DNA of 58,836 bases. It comes from Streptomyces sp. A3M-1-3. Lineage in GTDB: Bacteria > Actinomycetota > Actinomycetes > Streptomycetales > Streptomycetaceae. The notes under the pieces were generated by a model. The model was given only the letters and a program-made list of their open reading frames with translations. It was not told where the DNA came from and searched no databases. This document shows, one piece after another, positions 49,805 to 58,640 of the stretch. Location: the NCBI RefSeq assembly GCF_024213665.1, contig NZ_JANAVP010000030.1, positions 1-58,836 of the forward strand, in the 5' to 3' direction. Each line of letters opens with the position of its first letter. Position 1 is the stretch's first letter. A program made the translations under genes and the position numbers.

Positions 49805-50509
49805 GTGCTCTCGCCGCACCCCGCCGACACCGACGCACAAGTACCGGTCGTCCTCGACCGGCGTGACGGACCGCACGGCGAGGTCGTCCTGCGGCAGCGC
49901 GGGGCGCGGTACGAGATCATCGCCAACGGGTGCTTCCTGATGGACACTTCCGACGGCCGCTCCGAACGGCTGCTGGTCGACGCCGCGTTCGAGACACTGG
50001 ATGGAGCAGCGCTGTACGGCGGTGCCTCCGTACTCATCGGCGGGCTCGGGGTCGGCTTCTCGCTCGCCCGAGCCGCGGCGAATCCCGGCTGGGGCCGGAT
50101 CGCGGTCGTCGAGCGCGAGCGGGCGATCATCGACTGGCACCGCGAGGGCCCGCTCGGCGCCATCTCGCGCGAGGCGCTGAGCGATCCGCGGACCGTGATT
50201 CTGCACACGGATCTCGTTGCGTACGCTCGTACCGCTTCGGACACATATGACGCGCTCTGCCTCGACATCGACAACGGCCCCGACTGGACGGTCACCGAGG
50301 ACAACAGCAGCCTCTACTCACCGGCCGGACTGGCCGCCTGCCAGGCGCGGTTGAACCCCGGCGGAGTCCTCGCCGTCTGGTCCGCGCAACCGTCGGCCAG
50401 CTTCGAAGAGTCATTGCGGAATGCCGGATTCAGCGGGGTACGGACCAAAGAGGTCCAGGTTGCCCGAGGCGTCCCCGACGTCGTCCACCTCGCACATCGC
50501 CCTGCGTAG
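49805..50509 (+). CDS. spermidine-synthase-like protein
   Basis: A 234-residue Rossmann protein of the spermidine-synthase/aminopropyltransferase-like family. GGASVLIGGLGVGFSLARAA is the nucleotide (SAM or decarboxylated SAM) loop, WGRIAVVERERAIIDWHREG the acidic residue of strand beta2, YDALCLDIDNGPDWTVTEDN the catalytic-Asp region and LSPAGLAACQARLNPGGVLAVW a later strand. It lacks the N-terminal beta-hairpin domain of true spermidine synthases, so the substrate is open. GGAGGAACC precedes the GTG start. It stands between the ABC-partner gene and the two-component pair. Confidence 0.8.
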   Translation: MLSPHPADTDAQVPVVLDRRDGPHGEVVLRQRGARYEIIANGCFLMDTSDGRSERLLVDAAFETLDGAALYGGASVLIGGLGVGFSLARAAANPGWGRIAVVERERAIIDWHREGPLGAISREALSDPRTVILHTDLVAYARTASDTYDALCLDIDNGPDWTVTEDNSSLYSPAGLAACQARLNPGGVLAVWSAQPSASFEESLRNAGFSGVRTKEVQVARGVPDVVHLAHRPA

Positions 50510-50584
50510 CCGGGAGCGTCCGACTGCCTTTACGCTGCTCCCCTGTACGCGGATCTTTGGAAGCGCACTCCCAGGGGCGGGGCG

Positions 50585-51322
50585 ATGGATCAGACACACA
50601 CCACGCACAACGGCGTACCCGCCACCCCCGGCGCCCAGCGCCGGGTGCTGGTCGTCGAGGACGACCCGACGATCGTCGACGCCATCGCCGCGCGCCTGCG
50701 CGCCGAGGGGTTCCAGGTGCAGACGGCCACCGACGGCCCTGCCGCCGTGGAAGCGGCGGAGGCATGGCTGCCCGACCTGCTCGTACTGGACATCATGCTG
50801 CCGGGCTTCGACGGCCTGGAGGTCTGCCGCCGCGTCCAGGCGCAGCGGCCGGTTCCGGTACTGATGCTCACGGCGCGTGACGACGAGACCGACATGCTGG
50901 TAGGACTCGGTGTCGGCGCGGACGACTACATGACCAAGCCGTTCTCGATGCGCGAGCTCGCGGCCCGGGTGCATGTCCTGCTGCGGCGCGTGGAGCGCGC
51001 GACGCAGGCCGCGCACACCCCGCGCAGCGGCATACTGCGCCTCGGTGAGCTGGAGATCGACCACGCCCAGCGGCGGGTGCGGGTCCGTACCGAGGACGTA
51101 CACCTGACCCCCACCGAGTTCGACCTGCTGGTCTGCCTGGCGAACACACCCCGCGCGGTGCTCTCGCGCGAGCAGCTGCTGGCCGAGGTGTGGGACTGGG
51201 CGGACGCCTCGGGGACCAGGACCGTCGACAGCCACATCAAGGCGCTGCGGCGCAAGATCGGCGCCGAGCGGATCCGTACCGTCCACGGAGTCGGATACGC
51301 CCTGGAGACACCGGCGCCATGA
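50585..51322 (+). CDS. OmpR-type response regulator
   Basis: A 245-residue response regulator. The receiver domain has VLVVEDDPTIVDAIAARLRA, the phosphorylated Asp in LLVLDIMLPGFDGLEVCRRV, the Thr in VLMLTARDDETDML and the Lys in GADDYMTKPFSMRELAARVH. The winged-helix domain follows with LTPTEFDLLVCLANTPRAVL, LLAEVWDWADASGTRTVDSH and IKALRRKIG. ATG at 50585 follows GGGGCG. It overlaps the kinase gene (ATGA). Cotranscribed two-component system; target unknown. Confidence 0.93.
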   Translation: MDQTHTTHNGVPATPGAQRRVLVVEDDPTIVDAIAARLRAEGFQVQTATDGPAAVEAAEAWLPDLLVLDIMLPGFDGLEVCRRVQAQRPVPVLMLTARDDETDMLVGLGVGADDYMTKPFSMRELAARVHVLLRRVERATQAAHTPRSGILRLGELEIDHAQRRVRVRTEDVHLTPTEFDLLVCLANTPRAVLSREQLLAEVWDWADASGTRTVDSHIKALRRKIGAERIRTVHGVGYALETPAP

Positions 51323-52383
51323 GCCGCCGGCCCGGGACGGGGCTGCGCCCGTTCTCGATCAAGACCAAGCTGGGCACGCTCGTCGTCGTCTCGGTCTTCA
51401 TCACGACGGGCCTGCTGCTGGTGGCCCTGCGCACCGAGACCGAGCTGCGCTTCATCACGGTCTTCTCGGTGATCGCCTCGATGCTGATCACCCAGTTCGT
51501 GGCGCACAGCCTGACCGCACCGCTGGACGAGATGACGACCGTGGCGCGGGCCATATCGCACGGCGACTACACGCGGCGGGTGCGCGGCGCCGGCCGGCGC
51601 GACGAGCTGGGCGACCTGGCCGACACGATCAACCGCATGGCGGACGACCTGGAGGCGGTGGACCGGCACCGCAAGGAGCTGGTCGCCAATGTCTCGCACG
51701 AGCTGCGCACTCCCATCGCGGGGCTGCGGGCCGTACTGGAGAACGTCGTCGACGGCGTCTCCGCCGCCGACCCGGAGACGATGCGGACCGCGCTGAAGCA
51801 GACCGAGCGCCTCGGCCGGCTGGTGGAGACGCTGCTCGACCTGTCACGGCTCGACAACGGGGTGGTACCGCTGAAGGCGCGCCGCTTCGAGGTGTGGCCC
51901 TATCTGTCGGGCGTCCTGAAGGAAGCCAATCTGGTGGCCGCGCAGCGCGGTCTCACCTCCGGCTCCGGCAGCCACACCCGCAAGGACGTCCATCTCCACC
52001 TCGACGTCTCGCCGCCCGAGCTGACCGCTCACGCCGACGCGGAGCGGCTGCACCAGGTGGTGGCCAACCTGATCGACAACGCGGTCAAGCACAGCCCGCC
52101 ACACGGCCGGGTCACCGTCCGCGCCCGGCGCGGCGCCCAGCCGGAGAGCCTGGACCTGGAGGTGCTGGACGAGGGCCCGGGCATTCCGAAGTCGGAGTGG
52201 CACCGGGTCTTCGAGCGCTTCAACCGCGGCAGCGCGTCCGGCGGCGACGGCGGTACGGGGCTGGGGCTCGCCATCGCCCGCTGGGCCGTCGATCTGCACG
52301 GCGGACGCATAGGAGTGGCCGAATCATCCCGTGGCTGCCGGATACAGGTCACTCTTCCGGGAATCGTCCCGTCGCAGCGTTGA
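51319..52383 (+). CDS. sensor histidine kinase
   Basis: A 354-residue kinase with two closely spaced membrane helices (LGTLVVVSVFITTGLLLVAL and FITVFSVIASMLITQFVAHS), so almost no extracellular loop (about 7 residues). HAMP domain (LTAPLDEMTTVARAISHGDY), H-box ELVANVSHELRTPIAGLRAV, N-box VANLIDNAVKHSPPHGRVTV, D-box EVLDEGPGIPKSEWHRVFER and G-box GDGGTGLGLAIARWAVDLHG. The missing sensor loop suggests sensing within the membrane, the cell-envelope-stress type. Translationally coupled to the regulator. Confidence 0.93.
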   Translation: MSRRPGTGLRPFSIKTKLGTLVVVSVFITTGLLLVALRTETELRFITVFSVIASMLITQFVAHSLTAPLDEMTTVARAISHGDYTRRVRGAGRRDELGDLADTINRMADDLEAVDRHRKELVANVSHELRTPIAGLRAVLENVVDGVSAADPETMRTALKQTERLGRLVETLLDLSRLDNGVVPLKARRFEVWPYLSGVLKEANLVAAQRGLTSGSGSHTRKDVHLHLDVSPPELTAHADAERLHQVVANLIDNAVKHSPPHGRVTVRARRGAQPESLDLEVLDEGPGIPKSEWHRVFERFNRGSASGGDGGTGLGLAIARWAVDLHGGRIGVAESSRGCRIQVTLPGIVPSQR

Positions 52384-52620
52384 CGTAGGGTTCGAGGAGA
52401 TCAGGCAGGGGTGCGGGCCGTGGGGCCGCACCCACGGTGGCGCGTACCCGCTATGCACCGGAACCCCGCTTGTTTCCCGCCATTTCAAGCGGCGAAACAC
52501 GGGTTTCGATGTGACTTGCACGACGGATCGCCCGCCCGGCCTGCATCTCCGGGCCAGGGAGGCGTAGCCTTTATTCCCGCTGTCCATCACCTTGTGAAGC
52601 GGAAGAGGGCGGTTACCGCC

Positions 52621-55600
52621 GTGTCGCCACAGTCCCCCAGTAACCCGAGCATCTCGACCGACCAAGACGGGCAGGGAAAGAACCCTGCTGCCGCGTTCGG
52701 TCCCAATGAGTGGCTCGTCGACGAGATCTACCAGCAGTACCTCCAGGACCCGAATTCGGTCGACCGCGCCTGGTGGGACTTCTTCGCCGACTACAAGCCG
52801 GGCGCGGCCGGCGCTCCGGCCGCGGTGAAGCCCACGGACGAGGCCGCAGCCGCGGGGGCTGCGTCCCCCGCGCCCCAGGCCGCCCCGGCCCAGGCCCCGG
52901 CTCCTGCCCCGGCGACGCCCCCCGGTGCAAGCACCGGCTCCACTGGAGCGGCTGCCGCCGCGCCCCCAGTCGCCGCCGCGCCCGCCGCTCAGGCCGCTGC
53001 CCCGGCTCCCGCCCCGGCCCCGGCCTCTCCGGCAGCCGCGAAGCCCGCCTCTGCCCCCGCTCCGGCCGCCGCACAGCCGGCCGGCCTCAAGCCCGGTGCA
53101 AGCACCGGCTCCACTGGAGCGGCTGCCGCCGCGCCCCCTGCCGGGTCGCCGGCCAAGGAGGCCAAGGAGGCGAAGGAAGCCCCCGAGGGCCCGGAGCTCG
53201 TGACGCTGCGCGGCCCGTCCGCGGCCGTGGCGAAGAACATGAACGCCTCGCTGGGGCTGCCGACGGCCACGTCCGTCCGCGCGGTCCCGGTGAAGCTGCT
53301 CTTCGACAACCGCATCGTCATCAACAACCACCTCAAGCGCGCCCGGGGCGGGAAGGTCTCCTTCACCCACCTCATCGGCTTCGCGATGGTGCAGGCCCTC
53401 AAGGCCATGCCGTCGATGAACTACTCCTTCGCGGAGAAGGACGGCAAGCCGACGCTGGTCAAGCCGGCGCACGTCAACCTCGGCCTCGCCATCGACCTGG
53501 TGAAGCCGAACGGTGACCGCCAGCTGGTCGTCGCGGCGATCAAGAAGGCCGAGACGCTCAACTTCTTCGAGTTCTGGCAGGCGTACGAGGACATCGTCCG
53601 CCGCGCCCGCACCGGCAAGCTCGGCATGGACGACTTCACCGGAGTCACCGCGTCGCTGACGAACCCCGGCGGCATCGGCACCGTCCACTCCGTGCCCCGC
53701 CTGATGCCCGGACAGGGCCTCATCATGGGCGTCGGCGCGATGGACTACCCGGCCGAGTTCCAGGGCACCTCCCAGGACACCCTGAACAAGCTGGGCATCT
53801 CCAAGGTCATGACGCTGACCTCGACGTACGACCACCGGGTCATCCAGGGCGCCGCCTCCGGCGAGTTCCTGCGCGTCGTGAACCAGCTCCTCCTCGGCGA
53901 GAACGGCTTCTTCGACGAGATCTTCGAGTCGCTGCGCATCCCGTACGAGCCGGTCCGCTGGCTCCGCGACATCGACGTCTCGCACGACGACGACGTGGCC
54001 AAGGCCTCGCGCGTCTTCGAGCTGATCCACTCCTACCGGGTCCGCGGCCATGTCATGGCCGACACCGACCCGCTCGAGTACAAGCAGCGCAAGCACCCCG
54101 ACCTCGACATCATCGAGCACGGCCTCACCCTGTGGGACCTGGAGCGCGAGTTCGCGGTCGGCGGCTTCGCCGGCAAGCAGCTGATGAAGCTGCGCGACAT
54201 CCTGGGTGTGCTGCGCGACTCGTACTGCCGCACCACCGGCATCGAGTTCATGCACATCCAGGACCCGAAGCAGCGCAAGTGGCTCCAGGACCGCGTCGAG
54301 CGCCAGCACTCCAAGCCGGAGCGCGAGGAGCAGCTGCGGATCCTGCGCCGCCTCAACGCTGCCGAGGCGTTCGAGACCTTCCTGCAGACCAAGTACGTCG
54401 GCCAGAAGCGGTTCTCCCTGGAGGGCGGCGAGTCCGTCATCCCGCTGCTCGACGCCGTCATCGACTCGGCCGCCGAGGCCCGCCTCGACGAGGTGGTCAT
54501 CGGCATGGCCCACCGCGGCCGCCTGAACGTCCTGGCGAACATCGTCGGCAAGTCGTACGCGCAGATCTTCCGGGAGTTCGAGGGCAACCTCGACCCGAAG
54601 TCGATGCACGGCTCCGGCGACGTCAAGTACCACCTGGGCGCCGAGGGCACCTTCACCGGCCTGGACGGCGAGCAGATCAAGGTCTCGCTCGTCGCCAACC
54701 CCTCCCACCTGGAGGCGGTCGACCCGGTCCTGGAGGGTGTCGCCCGCGCCAAGCAGGACATCATCAACAAGGGCGGTACGGACTTCACCGTCCTGCCCGT
54801 CGCGCTGCACGGTGACGCGGCCTTCGCCGGCCAGGGTGTCGTGGCCGAGACGCTCAACATGTCGCAGCTGCGCGGCTACCGCACCGGCGGCACGGTACAC
54901 ATCGTCATCAACAACCAGGTCGGCTTCACCGCCGCCCCGGAGTCCTCGCGTTCTTCCATGTACGCGACCGACGTGGCGCGCATGATCGAGGCGCCGATCA
55001 TCCACGTCAACGGTGACGACCCGGAGGCCGTGGTCCGCGTCGCGCGGCTCGCCTTCGAGTTCCGGCAGACGTTCAACAAGGACGTCGTGATCGACCTCAT
55101 CTGCTACCGCCGCCGCGGTCACAACGAGGGCGACAACCCGCAGTTCACCAACCCGCAGATGTACAACCTGATCGACAAGAAGCGTTCGGTGCGCAAGCTC
55201 TACACCGAGTCGCTCATCGGTCGCGGTGACATCACGCTGGAAGAGGCCGAGCAGGCGCTGCAGGACTTCCAGGGTCAGCTGGAGAAGGTGTTCGCGGAGG
55301 TCCGCGAGGCCACCTCGCACCCGGCCACGGCCCACGTCCCGGAGGCTCTGCCCGAGTTCCCGGTCGCCGTGACCACCGCGATCTCCCAGGAGAACGTCAA
55401 GCGGATCGCGGAGTCCCAGGTCAACATCCCCGACGGGGTCACCGTGCACCCGCGTCTGATGCCGCAGATGCAGCGCCGCGCGGCCTCGGTCGAGGACGGC
55501 ACGATCGACTGGGGCATGGGCGAGACGCTCGCCATCGGCTCGCTGCTGATGGAGGGCACCCCGGTCCGGCTGTCCGGCCAGGACACCCGTCGCGGTACGT

Positions 55601-56553
55601 TCGGCCAGCGGCACGCCGTCCTGGTCGACCAGGAGACCGGCGAGGACTACACGCCGCTGCTCTACCTCTCCGATGACCAGGCCCGCTACAACGTCTACGA
55701 CTCGCTGCTCAGCGAGTACGCGGCGATGGGCTTCGAGTACGGCTACTCCCTCGCCCGGCCCGAGACGCTGGTCATGTGGGAGGCGCAGTTCGGTGACTTC
55801 GTCAACGGCGCGCAGACCGTCGTGGACGAGTTCATCTCCTCGGCCGAGCAGAAGTGGGGCCAGACCTCCGGCGTCACGCTGCTCCTGCCGCACGGTTACG
55901 AGGGCCAGGGCCCGGACCACTCCTCCGCCCGCCCGGAGCGCTTCCTGCAGATGTGCGCGCAGGACAACATGACGGTCGCCATGCCGACTCTGCCGTCGAA
56001 CTACTTCCACCTGCTGCGCTGGCAGGTCCACAACCCGCACCACAAGCCGCTGATCGTCTTCACCCCGAAGTCGATGCTGCGTCTGAAGGCGGCGGCGTCG
56101 AAGGCGGAGGAGTTCACCACCGGCGGGTTCCGCCCGGTGATCGGTGACGATTCGGTCGACCCGGCCGCCGTCCGCAAGGTCGTCTTCTGCGCCGGCAAGG
56201 TCTACTACGACCTGGACGCCGGGCGTCAGAAGCGCGGCATCAAGGACACCGCGATCATCCGGCTCGAGCGCCTGTACCCGCTGCCGGGTGCAGAGCTCCA
56301 GGCCGAGATCGCGAAGTACCCGAACGCCGCGAAGTACCTCTGGGCGCAGGAGGAGCCGGCGAACCAGGGTGCGTGGCCGTTCATCGCGCTCAACCTGATC
56401 GACCACCTGGACCTGGCGGTCGGCGCCGACATCCCGCACGGCGAGCGCCTGCGCCGCATCTCGCGGCCGCACGGCTCATCCCCGGCGGTCGGCTCGGCCA
56501 AGCGCCACCAGGCGGAGCAGCAGCAGCTGGTCAACGAGGTCTTCGAGGCCTGA
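52621..56553 (+). CDS. kgd: multifunctional 2-oxoglutarate dehydrogenase/decarboxylase (E1-E2 fusion, Kgd/SucA)
   Basis: A 1310-residue actinobacterial Kgd/OdhA protein. The N-terminal segment NEWLVDEIYQQYLQDPNSVD, RAWWDFFADY (about 28-57) is followed by an Ala/Pro linker of about 125 residues. The E2-type acyltransferase domain is about 200-420, with the catalytic TSTYDHRVIQGAASGEF. The thiamine-diphosphate E1 domain starts near 450 and has VVIGMAHRGRLNVLANIVGK, HGDAAFAGQGVVAETLNMSQ, then NGDDPEAVVRVARLAFEFRQ and LICYRRRGHNEGDNPQFTNP (cofactor). The C-terminal transketolase-like part ends QQQLVNEVFEA. It converts 2-oxoglutarate in the TCA cycle. GTG 52621 is chosen; GTG 52594 is possible. 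Two identical 47-bp segments in the linker look inserted. Confidence 0.96.
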   Translation: MSPQSPSNPSISTDQDGQGKNPAAAFGPNEWLVDEIYQQYLQDPNSVDRAWWDFFADYKPGAAGAPAAVKPTDEAAAAGAASPAPQAAPAQAPAPAPATPPGASTGSTGAAAAAPPVAAAPAAQAAAPAPAPAPASPAAAKPASAPAPAAAQPAGLKPGASTGSTGAAAAAPPAGSPAKEAKEAKEAPEGPELVTLRGPSAAVAKNMNASLGLPTATSVRAVPVKLLFDNRIVINNHLKRARGGKVSFTHLIGFAMVQALKAMPSMNYSFAEKDGKPTLVKPAHVNLGLAIDLVKPNGDRQLVVAAIKKAETLNFFEFWQAYEDIVRRARTGKLGMDDFTGVTASLTNPGGIGTVHSVPRLMPGQGLIMGVGAMDYPAEFQGTSQDTLNKLGISKVMTLTSTYDHRVIQGAASGEFLRVVNQLLLGENGFFDEIFESLRIPYEPVRWLRDIDVSHDDDVAKASRVFELIHSYRVRGHVMADTDPLEYKQRKHPDLDIIEHGLTLWDLEREFAVGGFAGKQLMKLRDILGVLRDSYCRTTGIEFMHIQDPKQRKWLQDRVERQHSKPEREEQLRILRRLNAAEAFETFLQTKYVGQKRFSLEGGESVIPLLDAVIDSAAEARLDEVVIGMAHRGRLNVLANIVGKSYAQIFREFEGNLDPKSMHGSGDVKYHLGAEGTFTGLDGEQIKVSLVANPSHLEAVDPVLEGVARAKQDIINKGGTDFTVLPVALHGDAAFAGQGVVAETLNMSQLRGYRTGGTVHIVINNQVGFTAAPESSRSSMYATDVARMIEAPIIHVNGDDPEAVVRVARLAFEFRQTFNKDVVIDLICYRRRGHNEGDNPQFTNPQMYNLIDKKRSVRKLYTESLIGRGDITLEEAEQALQDFQGQLEKVFAEVREATSHPATAHVPEALPEFPVAVTTAISQENVKRIAESQVNIPDGVTVHPRLMPQMQRRAASVEDGTIDWGMGETLAIGSLLMEGTPVRLSGQDTRRGTFGQRHAVLVDQETGEDYTPLLYLSDDQARYNVYDSLLSEYAAMGFEYGYSLARPETLVMWEAQFGDFVNGAQTVVDEFISSAEQKWGQTSGVTLLLPHGYEGQGPDHSSARPERFLQMCAQDNMTVAMPTLPSNYFHLLRWQVHNPHHKPLIVFTPKSMLRLKAAASKAEEFTTGGFRPVIGDDSVDPAAVRKVVFCAGKVYYDLDAGRQKRGIKDTAIIRLERLYPLPGAELQAEIAKYPNAAKYLWAQEEPANQGAWPFIALNLIDHLDLAVGADIPHGERLRRISRPHGSSPAVGSAKRHQAEQQQLVNEVFEA
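52921..53138 (+). repeat. two identical 47-bp in-frame repeats in the kgd linker
   Basis: Bases 52921-52967 and 53092-53138 are identical (CCCGGTGCAAGCACCGGCTC and 27 more) and both read PGASTGSTGAAAAAPP. The period is 171 bp (57 codons). Each copy contains two inverted repeats, GGTGCaaGCACC and GCTCCActGGAGC with partial overlap, and uses codons (GGT, GCA, AGC, ACT, GGA) that are rare in the surrounding gene. Confidence 0.85.
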
Positions 56554-56575
56554 CCCGCTGCCTCGGCAGTACGTA

Positions 56576-56616
56576 CGGAAGGCCCGGTTCCGCAGCACGC
56601 GGGGCTGGGCCTTCCG
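56576..56616. terminator. kgd terminator hairpin
   Basis: CGGAAGGCCC and GGGCCTTCCG form a perfect 10-bp stem with a 21-base loop, 23 bp behind the kgd stop. Flanking GTAC/GTAC extend it. Confidence 0.8.
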
Positions 56617-56674
56617 GCGTACTGGTCGGCATATCCTGGCCGGTAACGTCCCCACACCCTGCACGGAGTGAGCC

Positions 56675-56857
56675 TTGTACTTCACCGATCGCGGCATCGA
56701 GGAGCTGGAGAAGCGGCGCGGCGAGGAGGAGGTCACCTTCGAGTGGCTCGCCGAACAGCTGCGGACGTTCGTCGACCTCAACCCGGACTTCGAGGTCCCG
56801 GTCGAGCGCCTGGCGACGTGGCTGGCGCGGCTGGACGACGAGGACGACGAGGAGTGA
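56675..56857 (+). CDS. small acidic DUF6104-like protein
   Basis: A 60-residue acidic protein starting at TTG (GGAGTGAGCC just upstream): MYFTDRGIEELEKRRGEEEV, TFEWLAEQLRTFVDLNPDFE, VPVERLATWLARLDDEDDEE. It is helical, with no cysteines. The same small protein is found in most streptomycetes behind kgd, as I recall, and is known only by a domain-of-unknown-function name. The TTG start is accepted because no ATG/GTG precedes the conserved beginning. Confidence 0.8.
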   Translation: MYFTDRGIEELEKRRGEEEVTFEWLAEQLRTFVDLNPDFEVPVERLATWLARLDDEDDEE

Positions 56858-56887
56858 CCCCCTGGCGAGGGCACCCTTGACTTCCCC

Positions 56888-56931
56888 ACACCGCGATATA
56901 TCGTGTCTATCGAGAGACGCGATATGTTGCG
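56888..56931. promoter_or_regulatory. PadR-type operator/promoter of the DUF4097-padR unit
   Basis: The stretch holds the palindrome CGATATATCG (56894-56903), then a second half-like site GCGATATGTTGCG (about 56920-56931), with TGTCTATCGAGAGAC between. These AT-rich sites stand out in the GC-rich surroundings and lie 25-60 bp before the DUF4097 start, as expected for autoregulation by the PadR protein encoded downstream. Confidence 0.6.
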
Positions 56932-56954
56932 TTACCCCGAGGGAGGTCAGCACC

Positions 56955-57785
56955 ATGCCTGAATCGACGTGGGCGGTCGCCGAACCGAAGAAGCTCACTT
57001 TCGACGACCCGGTGACGGCGCTCAACGTGCGCATCGTCAACGGAACCGTCAACGTCGTCGGAACCGAGGAAGGTTCCGCCCGCCTGGAGGTGTCCGAGCT
57101 CGACGGCCCGCCGCTGACCGTGACCCAGCACGGCGGCACGCTGACGGTCGCGTACGAGGATCTGCCCTGGAAGGGCTTCCTCAAGTGGCTCGACCCCAAG
57201 GGCTGGCAGCGCAGCGCGGTGGTCTCCCTCGCCGTGCCCAGCGGCACCCGGGTCGAGGTCGGCGTGGTCGGCGCCGGGGCGGTCGTCTCGGGCATCCAGG
57301 GCCGTACGGACGTACGCGGCGTCACCGGCGACACCACCCTGGTCGGAGTCTCGGGCGATGTCCGGGCCGAAACCGTCTCCGGCAGCCTGGAGGCGCAGTC
57401 CGTCACCGGAGACCTGCGCTTCAAGTCGGTCTCGGGAGACCTGACCGTCATCGACGGGGCGGGCCCTTCCGTACGGGCCGACTCGGTCAGCGGCGACATG
57501 GTCGTCGACGTGAACCCGTCCGGCGCCCCCACCAACATCAGCCTCACGTCAGTCTCCGGCGAGGTCGCCATCCGGCTGCCGCACCCGGCGGACGCCAAGG
57601 TCGAGGCGAACACCGCGAGCGGAGAGGTGTCCAACGCCTTCGACGACCTGCGCGTCAGCGGCCAGTGGGGTGCCAAGAAGATCACCGGCACCCTTGGGGC
57701 GGGCAACGGCAAGCTCAGGGCCACCACAGTCTCGGGTTCCATCGCCCTCCTCCGCCGTCCGCTCGCCGACGAGAAGGTGCTCTGA
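56955..57785 (+). CDS. DUF4097-family beta-helix protein
   Basis: A 276-residue protein built from about 12 short repeats typical of the DUF4097 (adhesin-like, DUF4098) fold: TTLVGVSGDVRAETVSGSLE, AQSVTGDLRFKSVSGDLTVI, RADSVSGDMVVDV and LTSVSGEVAIRLP, each with a V-SG-(E/D/S) turn, forming a right-handed beta-helix. There is no signal peptide or anchor, so it is cytoplasmic. GGGAGG precedes the ATG. It shares a promoter with the padR gene 2 bp downstream. In bacteria these proteins often pair with PadR regulators or phage-shock proteins; function not known. Confidence 0.85.
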   Translation: MPESTWAVAEPKKLTFDDPVTALNVRIVNGTVNVVGTEEGSARLEVSELDGPPLTVTQHGGTLTVAYEDLPWKGFLKWLDPKGWQRSAVVSLAVPSGTRVEVGVVGAGAVVSGIQGRTDVRGVTGDTTLVGVSGDVRAETVSGSLEAQSVTGDLRFKSVSGDLTVIDGAGPSVRADSVSGDMVVDVNPSGAPTNISLTSVSGEVAIRLPHPADAKVEANTASGEVSNAFDDLRVSGQWGAKKITGTLGAGNGKLRATTVSGSIALLRRPLADEKVL

Positions 57786-57786
57786 C

Positions 57787-58635
57787 ATGCCCCCCGTCTT
57801 CGCCCACGGCCGCCTCCGCCTGTACCTGCTGGGACTGCTCGACGAGGCACCGCGCCACGGCTACGAAGTGATCCGCCTGCTGGAGGAGCGCTTCCAGGGC
57901 CTGTACGCCCCGTCCGCCGGCACCGTCTACCCGCGCCTCGCCAAGTTGGAGGCCGAGGGCCTGGTCACCCACGCCACCGAGGGCGGCCGCAAGGTGTACT
58001 CGATCACCGACGCGGGCCGGGAGGAACTGGCGGGCCGCAGCGGTGAACTGGCCGACCTGGAACTGGAGATCCGCGAGTCGGTCTCCGAACTGGCCGCCGA
58101 GATCCGGGCCGACGTACGCGGCGCGGCTGGCGACCTGCGCCGCGAGATGCGGGCCGCCGCGTCCGAGACGCGCCGCGAGTCCGCTTCCGCGGGGGGTGAC
58201 TGGAAGGAGCAGGCCCGCCGGGCGAAGGACGAGAGCCGCAGGGCCCGCGAGGACGCGCAGCAGGCGCGGCGCCAGGCGCAGGAGGCGCATGAGCAGGCGC
58301 GGCAGGAGATGCAGCGCCTCGCCAAGCGGGTGCAGGACCGCTTCGCGCGGGGCGACTGGCCGACCAGCGTACGGGAGGGTCTGGCCGACATCACGAAGGA
58401 GTTCGGCCGCTTCGGCCGGCCGGCGCCCGAGCCCGGACCCGAGCCGGAGTGGGCGCACGAGGACTCCTCGGGCAACCCGGCGCGCGACCTGGACCGGCTG
58501 CTGGACCGGTTCCGCGACGACATCCGCGACGCGGCGCGGGACCATGGCGTGACGGACGCTCAGCTGCAGGAGGCCCGCCGCCACCTGTCGGCGGCGGCAG
58601 CCCACATCAGCGCGGCCCTCCGCGGTGCTCCCTAG
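57787..58635 (+). CDS. PadR-family regulator with long coiled-coil tail
   Basis: A 282-residue protein. Residues about 1-90 form the PadR winged helix: LRLYLLGLLDEAPRHGYEVI, RLLEERFQGLYAPSAGTVYP and RLAKLEAEGLVTHATEGGRK, then VYSITDAGREEL. Instead of the usual short dimer helix there follows about 120 residues of highly charged coiled coil (RRAREDAQQARRQAQEAHEQ), then DWPTSVREGLADITKEFGRF and a C-terminal helix (LDRLLDRFRDDIRDAARDHG). The long tail probably mediates oligomerisation or contacts DUF4097. Start ATG 57787 stands 1 bp behind the preceding stop. Likely represses its own operon. Confidence 0.88.
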   Translation: MPPVFAHGRLRLYLLGLLDEAPRHGYEVIRLLEERFQGLYAPSAGTVYPRLAKLEAEGLVTHATEGGRKVYSITDAGREELAGRSGELADLELEIRESVSELAAEIRADVRGAAGDLRREMRAAASETRRESASAGGDWKEQARRAKDESRRAREDAQQARRQAQEAHEQARQEMQRLAKRVQDRFARGDWPTSVREGLADITKEFGRFGRPAPEPGPEPEWAHEDSSGNPARDLDRLLDRFRDDIRDAARDHGVTDAQLQEARRHLSAAAAHISAALRGAP

Positions 58636-58640
58636 CGGTC

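Noticed and set aside
53226..53408. Second gene start inside kgd at the acyltransferase domain
   Set aside because: Actinobacterial Kgd is a natural E2-E1 fusion; there is no stop or new ribosome binding site between the parts.
52324..56472. 1382-codon open frame antisense to kgd
   Set aside because: Antisense shadow created by high GC and codon bias of a real gene; composition is Arg/Leu/Val/Gly-rich without domains.
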